NCBI GenBank assembly: GCA_023525915.1
Contig: CP026657.1
Coordinates: 3,930,001 to 3,994,000, forward strand
DNA: 64,000 bases
Direction: 5' to 3'
From: Acetispira formosa (nom. nud.)
Lineage (GTDB): Bacteria > Desulfobacterota > Desulfarculia > Adiutricales > Adiutricaceae
A model generated the notes under the pieces. The model saw nothing but the letters and a program-made list of their open reading frames with translations, did no database searches and was not told the origin of the DNA. Both the position numbers and the translations under genes were made by a program. Shown one piece after another: positions 35,041 to 42,205 of this stretch (positions are counted from its first letter, which is position 1; each line of letters begins with the position of its first letter).

Positions 35041-35261
35041 GCCGCCGGGAGAAATATTTTTGCCCGGTGAGGTTCCGGGGGTCTTTAGTCACCTCACCGG
35101 GCAAAAACATTTCTCCCGGCGGCTGCCTGGTCGACTTATTTGGGGGTTTTAAAGCGGGTCTGGCCTAGTGGGAGCCGGAAGCCGGGGATTGTTTTTGACC
35201 TGTCTCCGTGACTAAAGACCCCCGGAACGGAGACAGGTCAAAAACAATCCCCGGCTTCCGG
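35041..35261. repeat. Complete two-hairpin repeat (B then A palindrome)
   Basis: A B-type palindrome (35041-35123) with loop TCCGGGGGTCTTTAGTC is followed by a 51-base spacer and an A-type palindrome (35175-35261) with loop GACTAAAGACCCCCGGA. The B outer arms match those at 2857 and 21904, the A outer arms match 2721, and the inner stems differ by compensating changes (GGTGAGGT/ACCTCACC; CTGTCTCCGT/ACGGAGACAG). Confidence 0.92.
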
Positions 35262-35326
35262 CGGATCAACGGAAAAGATTGGCAGGTAGGAGAAAAGGGA
35301 TTGGCTTAGTCAGAAAACGGAAGAAC

Positions 35327-36337
35327 TCAGCCGCCGATCCGGCTCATCTGGCGGCGGCAGTCCGTCTGGACCGTCTCGGCCGACTGGTGGCTGATCGGTT
35401 TCCGCCCGGCCGCTTCCAGGAACAGATTGCGAAGTTCTTCGTCATCCGTTCCATGGCGCAGAGGACCGCGCAGGTCAAACTCACGTTCCGTTAAAAGGCA
35501 GGGCTTCAGGCGGCCGTCGGCCGTCAGGCGCAGACGGTTGCAGTCGGCGCAGAAGTGGCGGCTCAAGGCGCTGATGAAACCTATGGCCCCGGGCGCGCCC
35601 CGGGGCTTGAACAGACGGGCCGGGGCCGAAGGGTATTCCGGCTCCAGCCAGGTAAGCGGGCCGAATTCTTTTTCAATCGTCTCCTTCAATTCGCTGGCGG
35701 AAATGAAAGCCGACTCTTTCCAAATGCCGTCCGGCCCTATGGGCATGTGCTCTATAAAACGAACCGTCACCGGATATTCCAGCGCCAGACGGGCCAGCGG
35801 CAGAATCTGGCTGTCATTGCGGCCGCGAATGGGCACACAGTTCAATTTAGTGGTGAAGCCATATTCCAGGGCGGCCATAAAGCCGCCCCAGGCCTGCCTG
35901 AACAGCTTGCGGCCGCTTTCACCGCCCATACCCACCATCTCGGCGTAAACGTCCGGCTCAAGGGCGTCGATGCTGATGTTCAGGCCCTGAACGCCGCCAG
36001 CTTTCAGATCGGCGGCCAGGGGAGCCAGCAAAACTCCATTGGTGGTCAGCCGCATCTGGCTGAAAAGACCCTCGTCATTCACCCTTTTAACAAAGCTGGT
36101 CAGGCCGCGACGCACCAGTGGTTCGCCTCCGGTAAAGCGAAGCTTGTCCATACCCAGAGATGAGGCCACACGCAGAAGCCGTAAGGCTTCTTCATAGGTC
36201 AATATGTCGGAGTGGCTGAGTTTGGTCACGCCCTCCGGGGGCATGCAGTAGCGGCACCGGAGATTGCACAGGTCAGTCACCGACAGACGCAGATATGTAA
36301 GGGCCCGGCCGCCCGGAGCCAAAAGGGTGTGTTCCAT
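35327..36337 (-). CDS. moaA: GTP 3',8-cyclase MoaA (molybdenum cofactor)
   Basis: A 336-residue radical SAM enzyme for the first step of molybdopterin synthesis. The SAM cluster Cys residues are 24, 28 and 31 (CNLRCRYCMPPEG), with the GGEP-type motif FTGGEPLVRRG. The C-terminal second cluster is in HFCADCNRLRLTADGRLKPC. The C-terminus continues past the usual GG end for about 60 residues, finishing RIGG as in other MoaA proteins. No good ribosome site precedes the ATG at 36337. No other moa or mog gene is nearby. Confidence 0.95.
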   Translation of the reverse strand: MEHTLLAPGGRALTYLRLSVTDLCNLRCRYCMPPEGVTKLSHSDILTYEEALRLLRVASSLGMDKLRFTGGEPLVRRGLTSFVKRVNDEGLFSQMRLTTNGVLLAPLAADLKAGGVQGLNISIDALEPDVYAEMVGMGGESGRKLFRQAWGGFMAALEYGFTTKLNCVPIRGRNDSQILPLARLALEYPVTVRFIEHMPIGPDGIWKESAFISASELKETIEKEFGPLTWLEPEYPSAPARLFKPRGAPGAIGFISALSRHFCADCNRLRLTADGRLKPCLLTEREFDLRGPLRHGTDDEELRNLFLEAAGRKPISHQSAETVQTDCRRQMSRIGG

Positions 36338-36489
36338 AAAAATTTACCACGATGAATTATCTTGAGATAAGCATACTCCATTTTAATTATATTTTCCAGA
36401 GCCTTGCCGGAATGTGGCGGGCGCTTGGAAACGGCAAAGATAAAACGCGGAGGGCGGGGCGGTGAGATATCTCCATAGTGGAGCGATTT

Positions 36490-36630
36490 TAATTACTGCT
36501 TTTTCCCTTAAACTGGCGGCCCGTCAACTACGCAAAAAGCGTGGTTTTTGCTTCGCGAGCGGCTTTTATGGCCTCAAAACCAGTCGCTGGCGCTCCGTCT
36601 CCCCGGTGGGTCGACCTACTATTTTTAAAA
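36490..36630 (+). repeat. 120-base interspersed repeat
   Basis: Contains AACTGGCGGCCCGTCAACTA, GCAAAAAGCGTGGTTTTTGC and AAAACCAGTCGCTGGCGCTC. A partial second unit starts at about 36640 (CTTAAACTGGCGGCTTATAG). Confidence 0.8.
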
Positions 36631-36779
36631 TATAGACTTTTTCCTTAAACTGGCGGCTTATAGTTACGCAAAAATCGTGGTCCCCTCTGGAGAAATCTCA
36701 CCGCCCCGCCCTCCTGGACGTTGTTGGCTCATGTAAGAAAACCGCAACAGCCACCCTACCCAAACGCCGACACTGACCA

Positions 36780-36925
36780 GGCCGTGCGGGCGAAAAATTT
36801 TCTGTAAGTCGCTCGTAATTTTGCTCCCCGGACGGGCACGGACAAGCAAACCTCTGCTGAAGCCACCCGGCCGGGAATACGAGAAAATTACGAGCGACGT
36901 CAGAAATTTTTTCGCCCGCACGGCC
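36780..36925 (+). repeat. 146-base palindromic repeat (IR146), copy 3
   Basis: Almost identical to 2981-3126 and to the reverse complement of 18795-18942, including the loop side AGCCACCCGGCCGGGAATA. Confidence 0.88.
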
Positions 36926-37042
36926 GAGTTTTACCTTTGCCGTTTCCAAGCGGTTTCCAGGTTCAGAGTTGCCGTCAGGTTGCTGAAACTGCCGAAGCCT
37001 GTTAAAATTCAGAGCTTGAGGGAAAAATCCCGGAGTTGATGA

Positions 37043-37768
37043 TTGGTTCCGATGAAAAAGATATTGATGAAATTAGACAGAGTCAAGGCATTTGCCCGCC
37101 GAAGACCGGTTATTTTCAGCTTTCTGTGTCTGATGATGCTTTTTGTGCTGAATATCGCCCGTTTTCTGGTCTGGCCGCCGATGTGGATTTTGTCCGATAA
37201 CAATCCCCAGGCCACTTCTTTCATGGAATACCGCGAAAAACAATGGCGGCGGGCCGGCCGTGAAGTGACGGTTAAATGGGACTGGAAGGAGCTGGACCAG
37301 ATCTCGCCGCATTTGCGGCAGGCCGTGGTCGTCTCGGAAGACAGCACCTTCTGGAGCCACGACGGTTTCGACTGGGAGGGCATTCGGGTGGCTTTCAACC
37401 GCAATATGGCCGAGGGCCGCCTGTCGGCCGGGGGCAGCACCATCAGCCAGCAACTGGCTAAGAATCTCTATTTTTCGCCGGAAAAAAGCATGGTGCGCAA
37501 GGCCCAGGAGGCCATAGTCACTTGGCGTATGGAAAGGTCTCTGGAAAAAAAACGGATTCTGGAAATTTACCTGAACGTGGTCGAATGGGGTGAGGGCATT
37601 TACGGGGCTGAGGCGGCTGCCCGCCATTATTTTAAAACATCGGCCGCCAAACTCTCCCGCCGCCAGGCCGCCACTCTGGCCGCCATGCTGCCCAATCCTC
37701 ATCATCGCCAGCCGGGCAGTAGAAGGGTCAAAACTGTTACCAATATCATCCTCAAAAGGATGCGCTGA
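37043..37768 (+). CDS. mtgA: Monofunctional peptidoglycan glycosyltransferase
   Basis: A 241-residue GT51 enzyme that polymerises lipid II glycan strands, anchored by one N-terminal helix (VIFSFLCLMMLFVLNIARFL). Catalytic Glu is in VVVSEDSTFWSHDGFDWEG; further motifs are GGSTISQQLAKNLYF and ILEIYLNVVEWGEGIYGAEA with the second Glu. There is no transpeptidase domain, which identifies MtgA. Start: TTG at 37043 lies seven bases after CGGAG; an ATG at 37052 is the alternative. Confidence 0.93.
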   Translation: MVPMKKILMKLDRVKAFARRRPVIFSFLCLMMLFVLNIARFLVWPPMWILSDNNPQATSFMEYREKQWRRAGREVTVKWDWKELDQISPHLRQAVVVSEDSTFWSHDGFDWEGIRVAFNRNMAEGRLSAGGSTISQQLAKNLYFSPEKSMVRKAQEAIVTWRMERSLEKKRILEIYLNVVEWGEGIYGAEAAARHYFKTSAAKLSRRQAATLAAMLPNPHHRQPGSRRVKTVTNIILKRMR

Positions 37769-37885
37769 TACCGCGTGAGCGGGCAGGGCCCGCCGCCAAC
37801 GCCGAGGGGCGGCCCGTCTGAGTGTAGAGTAACGGCCGGGAAGCGGCCTTCAAGGAGTTTATTACTTATGAGGCACTGTTTTCTG

Positions 37886-37915
37886 TTGACAAAACTGAAA
37901 AGTTTCGGTTATATT
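37886..37915 (+). promoter_or_regulatory. Consensus promoter of the leader operon
   Basis: TTGACA (37886-37891) and TATATT (37910-37915) with an 18-base spacer. Transcription would start near 37922, about 20 bases before the leader ATG. Confidence 0.85.
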
Positions 37916-37941
37916 TTCAAGATCATGTCAAGGAGCGACAG

Positions 37942-38043
37942 ATGACGAACTACGTCAGCCGCTATTACTACTTTAGCTTTTGGTTTAGAACCGCGAGGTA
38001 CCGCGCGTTCTCGGTTTTTTGTGGCCTTGTGACAGCCGTTTAA
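37942..38043 (+). CDS. Aromatic-rich leader peptide (candidate attenuation leader)
   Basis: A 33-codon ORF with AAGGAG six bases before its ATG. Eleven of its 33 residues are aromatic, with the cluster YYYFSFWF at codons 8-15 (37963-37986). A hairpin (GAACCGCG 37988-37995 with CGCGCGTTC 38002-38010) begins two bases after the cluster, and a second hairpin with a T8 tract follows the stop codon. This is the layout of transcription attenuators such as the Phe and Trp leaders: scarcity of charged Tyr, Phe or Trp tRNA would stall the ribosome at the cluster and change downstream folding. The peptide itself probably has no function. Confidence 0.75.
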   Translation: MTNYVSRYYYFSFWFRTARYRAFSVFCGLVTAV

Positions 38044-38063
38044 AATAACCGAAAGTTCTTGAA

Positions 38064-38107
38064 GCCGGGCATCCTCGCAAAAGCGCAATGGATGCCCGGT
38101 TTTTTTT
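38064..38107 (+). terminator. Strong intrinsic terminator, candidate attenuator
   Basis: CCGGGCATCC (38065-38074) pairs perfectly with GGATGCCCGG (38090-38099), followed by T8. It lies between the leader peptide and the symporter gene with no other gene between, so it must be read through for operon expression. Confidence 0.92.
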
Positions 38108-38173
38108 GCCCTGAATTTAAAACGGAGCCAGGCTTCACAGCCCCAAGGCTCTTCAAAAATGGGAGGATATATC

Positions 38174-39649
38174 GTGAGTGTTCAACTGGTGATTCTGATC
38201 GGCTATGTGCTGACTCTTCTGGCCGTTTCCTGGTGGTCCACAAAGCTGTTGAAAAGCAGCCGGGGCGGCGCGGCCCTCAATTATCTACTGGCCGGGCGCA
38301 ATATGCCCGCCATTGTGGTCACCGTCATGCTGACCGGCCTGGCCGTGGGCGGCGCTTCCACCGTGGGAGTGGCCGAACGGGCCTACACCCAGGGGCTTTC
38401 GGCCGGATGGTATAACGCCGCCTGGGGCCTGGGCGGCATAGTCGTCGGCCTCACCGTGGCCCGCCACTTCCGCCGCATGTCCGTCCGCACCATCCCTGAA
38501 ATGATGGGGGCCATGTTCGGGCCGCGCACCCGGTTCATCAGCGTCATCACCCAGCTCCTGGTCATGATCAGCATCACCGCCCTCCAATACGTGGCCGGCG
38601 GCTCCATACTCACCGCACTCCTCCCGGATGTTTTCACCTTCACCCAGGGCATGATCGCTTCGGCCCTCATTTTTATCGCCATTACCCTGGTCGGCGGCTA
38701 CTGGGCCAGCGGCCTGACCAACATCATCAATGTGGCCGCCATTTATGTCGGCATTATCGTGGCCCTCTGGCAAACGCTTAAACAGTCCGGCGGCATGACC
38801 GCCGTCACCGCCGCCCTCCCGGCCGGCGGCCCCTGGACCGACCTGATCAGCGGCCTCGGCATGGCCACCGTCACCGCTTTTGTGGTGGTTATGGTCACCA
38901 TGGCTATCAGCACCCAGGCCGTGGCCCAGATTTCCTTTGCCTCCCGCGATGAAAATACGGCCCGGCGGGGCTTGATCGTCGGCGGCATTCTGATTCTGCC
39001 CGCCGGGTTCCTCTGCGCCTGGTTCGGTATTATCGCCGCCGCCAGATATCCCGGATTGGAAAACGCGGCCATGGCCCTGCCGGTCCTGGTCTCCAGCCTC
39101 ACCCCCCTGGTGGGCGGCATCTTCCTGGCCGCTCTCTGGGCCGCCGACGTCTCCACCGCCGTCGGCCTTTTAATGGGCTGCTCCACCCTGGTTATGGAGG
39201 ATGTGGTTAAAAAGGCCGTCGGACCCATGAGCCAGCGCCGCGAAATGATGGCCTCCCGTATTGTGGTCCTCCTGGTCAGTCTCCTGGCTTTTGGTCTGGC
39301 CCTGACCGTGGTCGGCATTCTGAAAACCATCACCACCGCTCTGGCTGTCACGACCTCTTTCACCCTTTTGATCGTGGCGGGCATTTATTTCCCCAAACTT
39401 TGCCGCCGCGCGGCCGGATTCTGGATCGTTCTGGCTTCGCTTCTTCTGTGGGTGGTCTGGACCTACATTCCCTCATTGCGCATCGGCCCTGAACTGATTT
39501 ATGTGGAATGGGCCGTTTGCGGAGGAATTTTCCTTTTCTGCGCCATCTTCTGCAAGGAACCGGCCGGACGACTGGTTCCGGCTGAGGATCGTGATGAAAT
39601 CGAAGCGGGAACCCTCCCGGAAATGGAACTGAAAGGAGCCCAGATATAA
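38174..39649 (+). CDS. Sodium:solute symporter (SSS family)
   Basis: A 491-residue inner-membrane transporter with about 13 hydrophobic helices. The GTG at 38174 is chosen because GGGAGG lies seven bases upstream. Features typical of SSS transporters: TGLAVGGASTVGVAERAYTQ near residue 55 (sodium site in helix 1), MSVRTIPEMMGAMFGPRTR, and ALWAADVSTAVGLLMGCSTL around helix 8. Substrate class cannot be read from sequence; linkage to an Ldh2-type dehydrogenase and a LarA-like racemase suggests a 2-hydroxy or 2-oxo acid. Regulation is probably by the upstream aromatic leader. It overlaps the next gene by one base. Confidence 0.88.
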   Translation: MSVQLVILIGYVLTLLAVSWWSTKLLKSSRGGAALNYLLAGRNMPAIVVTVMLTGLAVGGASTVGVAERAYTQGLSAGWYNAAWGLGGIVVGLTVARHFRRMSVRTIPEMMGAMFGPRTRFISVITQLLVMISITALQYVAGGSILTALLPDVFTFTQGMIASALIFIAITLVGGYWASGLTNIINVAAIYVGIIVALWQTLKQSGGMTAVTAALPAGGPWTDLISGLGMATVTAFVVVMVTMAISTQAVAQISFASRDENTARRGLIVGGILILPAGFLCAWFGIIAAARYPGLENAAMALPVLVSSLTPLVGGIFLAALWAADVSTAVGLLMGCSTLVMEDVVKKAVGPMSQRREMMASRIVVLLVSLLAFGLALTVVGILKTITTALAVTTSFTLLIVAGIYFPKLCRRAAGFWIVLASLLLWVVWTYIPSLRIGPELIYVEWAVCGGIFLFCAIFCKEPAGRLVPAEDRDEIEAGTLPEMELKGAQI

Positions 39650-40755
39650 TGAGCACACATATCCCATATGAAGAATTGCTGAAATTCACAGAAGAGGCTT
39701 TGCGGAAAGGGTTTGGCTATTCCGAGCGCGAAGCCCGCATCACCGCCAGGGTGCTGGCCGAAGCTGACGCGCGCGGCATTCCCTCCCACGGCGTGGCCCG
39801 TCTGGCTTTTTACCGCAAAAACCTGGAACAGGGCTATGCCCGTCCCGGCACTGAACCGGAAGTCGTCTGGAGCACCCCTTCATCGCTGGTGGTGGACGGG
39901 CACGGCGGCGTGGGCTGTTATGTGTCGGAATTCTGTGTTGAGAAAATGCTGGGGCTGGCAGAGAAGACCGGGTTGGCCTTTTGCGCGGTCCGCAATTCCA
40001 ATCACTATGGCATTGCCGGTTACTGGGCGGAATTGGCGGCCAAAAAAGACATGATCGGAATGGCTTTCACCAATAGCTATCTTTCCGCCACACCCACTTT
40101 CGGCCGCCGCCGCTGCCTTGGCACCAATCCCATTGCCGTGGCTGTGCCGGAAGGGGACGGCCGTTCGTTCCTCCTGGATATGGCCACCACTACCGTGGCC
40201 CACGGCAAGATCGAGCTGTATGACCGCCGGAAAAAGCCCATGCCGCTGGGCTGGGTTATCGATGAAGAAGGGCAGGGCGTTACCGACGCGACTTCCTTTG
40301 AAAAAACTTTTCACCAAAGCACCCTGGGCGGCCACCTGTTTGTGGGCGGGGAGGGTGAAGAGAACGGCGGGCACAAGGGGTTCGGCCTGGGGCTTCTGGT
40401 GGAGCTGCTCTGCTCCGGCCTTTCGCTGGGCACGGCCAGCTTCGCCACCTATAACTACAATCCCAATAAGCAGGCGGGTATCTGCCACTTCTTCGGGGCC
40501 TTGCGGCTGGACCTCTTCGGCCCGCCGGAAGAATTGAAAAAGCATCTGGCGGGCATAATTGAAGTAATTCGGTCCGGCGAGAAAGTGCCGGGACATGACC
40601 GTATCTTCATCCATGGTGAAAAGGAAGATGAAAGCCGCGAGACGGCCATGCGGGAGGGCGTATTTCTGGATGCGGCCACGCGCGATTACCTGGCCACTCT
40701 GGCCGACGAATTTGCCATCCAAAAGCCAGAATCTCTGGCGAGAGGAGCGGCCTGA
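39649..40755 (+). CDS. Ldh2/malate dehydrogenase-family 2-hydroxyacid oxidoreductase
   Basis: A 368-residue NAD(P)-dependent enzyme of the Ldh2/YlbC/DlgD family, unrelated to classical Rossmann dehydrogenases. Catalytic His47 is in RGIPSHGVARL, and NSNHYGIAGYW with His119 forms the active site; TNSYLSATPTFGRRRCLGTN and MATTTVAHGKIELY bind cofactor. Family members use L-lactate, L-malate, ureidoglycolate, 2,3-diketogulonate and other 2-hydroxy or 2-oxo acids. The gene starts on the last base of the symporter stop codon and ends overlapping the LarA gene. Confidence 0.92.
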   Translation: MSTHIPYEELLKFTEEALRKGFGYSEREARITARVLAEADARGIPSHGVARLAFYRKNLEQGYARPGTEPEVVWSTPSSLVVDGHGGVGCYVSEFCVEKMLGLAEKTGLAFCAVRNSNHYGIAGYWAELAAKKDMIGMAFTNSYLSATPTFGRRRCLGTNPIAVAVPEGDGRSFLLDMATTTVAHGKIELYDRRKKPMPLGWVIDEEGQGVTDATSFEKTFHQSTLGGHLFVGGEGEENGGHKGFGLGLLVELLCSGLSLGTASFATYNYNPNKQAGICHFFGALRLDLFGPPEELKKHLAGIIEVIRSGEKVPGHDRIFIHGEKEDESRETAMREGVFLDAATRDYLATLADEFAIQKPESLARGAA

Positions 40756-42032
40756 TGCGGATGGAAAAAATCCCATACGGACAGAGCCACCAGATTCTGG
40801 CAACAGATGAGCGGCGGCAGGTGAACGTTTTGCGGATGAAGACCCGGACCTCGGAGGGTCTTCCATCGGAGGCGGAGATAATCGCCGCGGCACTGGCCGC
40901 GCCGATCGGTTCGCCGCCATTGTCTGAACTGGCGCGGGGAAAGAAGAAAGTGGTCATCATCACCAGCGACCATACCCGCCCGGTGCCCAGCCGCCTGACT
41001 CTGCCCCCCATGCTGGCCGAAGTGCGCCGCGCCTCACCGGAGGCCGACATCACCATACTCATTGCCGTAGGCAGCCACCGGGCCACCACGGACGAAGAGA
41101 TGCGGGAGAAATTCGGGCCGGAACTAGTCGCCACAGAACGCATAGTCAATCACGATCCGGGTGACGAATCCGCCCTGATCTCCGTTGGCCGTCTGCCGTC
41201 AGGTGGTGAATTGAGCCTGAACCGTCTGGCCGTGGAGGCCGATCTTCTGCTGGCCGACGGCTTCATCGAGCCGCACCAGTTTGCCGGGTTCAGCGGCGGC
41301 CGCAAGAGTGTGCTGCCGGGCGTGGCCGCGCTCAAAAGCGTCCTGGCCAGCCACAACGCGGAATTCACCGTTCACCCCAAGGCCAGGCCAGGAGTTCTGG
41401 ACGGCAATCCCTTTCAGGAGGACATGCTCCAGGCCGCCCGCCTGGCTCGCCTGGCTTTCATCCTGAATGTGACCCTGTCGCCGGATAAGCGCGTCACCGC
41501 CGCCTTTGCCGGTGAGCCCGATTTGGCCCACCGGGCCGGATGCCGTTTCGTGGCTGAAGAGTGCTCCGTCAAAGCCGCGCCCGCGCCTATAGTCGTAACC
41601 TCCAACGGCGGATATCCGCTTGATCAGAATATTTACCAGGCCACTAAATCCATGATGGCCGCCGACCTGACCTGCGCGCCCGGCGGGGTGATCGTCGCCG
41701 TCAACGAATGCCGAGACGGCCACGGGGCGGAGGGCTTTTATGAGACCTTTCGTCAGGCGGGTTCACTGGATGATCTTCTTAAAGAAATAAGCGGGCGCAA
41801 ATCTGACGAAACCCAGCCGGATCAATGGGTGATTCAGCTCACGGCCAGCATTTTGAGGCGACGCAGAATCATTCTGGTGTCCGCGGCTCCGCCGGAACTG
41901 GCGGAAGCTTTTGGCCTGATTCCGGCCGCCGATCTTCAGACGGCCATGGCCATGGCTGAAAAAATGACCGGCGACCCCATGTCGCCGGTGACTGTTCTGC
42001 CGGAAGCCGTTTCTTTGATCATCACCGAATGA
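40755..42032 (+). CDS. larA: LarA-family nickel-pincer racemase/epimerase
   Basis: A 425-residue member of the lactate racemase family, whose cofactor is a nickel-bound pyridinium thiocarboxylate. The residues known for the Lactobacillus enzyme are all present at the same numbers: Arg75 (SDHTRPVP), His108 (GSHR), His174 and cofactor-linked Lys184 (PHQFAGFSGGRKS), nickel ligand His200 (LASHNAEF), Gln295 and Lys298 (NIYQATKS). Relatives use lactate, malate, phenyllactate and other 2-hydroxyacids, so lactate is not certain. GAGGAG precedes the ATG and the start overlaps the dehydrogenase stop. The nickel-insertion gene larC lies at 15513. Confidence 0.93.
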   Translation: MRMEKIPYGQSHQILATDERRQVNVLRMKTRTSEGLPSEAEIIAAALAAPIGSPPLSELARGKKKVVIITSDHTRPVPSRLTLPPMLAEVRRASPEADITILIAVGSHRATTDEEMREKFGPELVATERIVNHDPGDESALISVGRLPSGGELSLNRLAVEADLLLADGFIEPHQFAGFSGGRKSVLPGVAALKSVLASHNAEFTVHPKARPGVLDGNPFQEDMLQAARLARLAFILNVTLSPDKRVTAAFAGEPDLAHRAGCRFVAEECSVKAAPAPIVVTSNGGYPLDQNIYQATKSMMAADLTCAPGGVIVAVNECRDGHGAEGFYETFRQAGSLDDLLKEISGRKSDETQPDQWVIQLTASILRRRRIILVSAAPPELAEAFGLIPAADLQTAMAMAEKMTGDPMSPVTVLPEAVSLIITE

Positions 42033-42116
42033 AGGTCAGACGAGATCTGGTGAGGGGCGTTTTCCCATCAACTGAATCATCAAAAGACTCACACGCGTAA
42101 TTTTTCTCCCGGAAAA

Positions 42117-42172
42117 AGCCGGATGCTTTGAACATTGTTTGAGACATTGTTTAAAGTTCCGGCTATTTTCTA
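42117..42172. terminator. Terminator between larA and the hybrid kinase
   Basis: AGCCGG and downstream bases pair imperfectly with CCGGCT, followed by ATTTTCT. The genes on both sides converge here, so it may work in both directions. Confidence 0.55.
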
Positions 42173-42205
42173 TGCGACAAGTCTATAAAAAATTTCCAAC
42201 GGCGG

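Larger units (their letters stand above)
36338..37042. other. 700-base gap filled with repeats
   Basis: No gene. It contains GAGGGCGGGGCGGTGAGAT (36445-36463) and its inverted partner (about 36684-36711), a 120-base repeat between them, and a 146-base palindromic repeat at 36780-36925. The arrangement echoes 2463-3468 with the same families in a different order. Confidence 0.8.
37769..38173. other. Leader region of the symporter-Ldh2-LarA operon
   Basis: Contains a consensus promoter (37886-37915), a 33-codon aromatic-rich leader ORF (37942-38043), an internal hairpin (37988-38010) and a strong terminator (38064-38107) before the first structural gene. The first 90 bases hold nothing recognisable. 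Confidence 0.8.
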
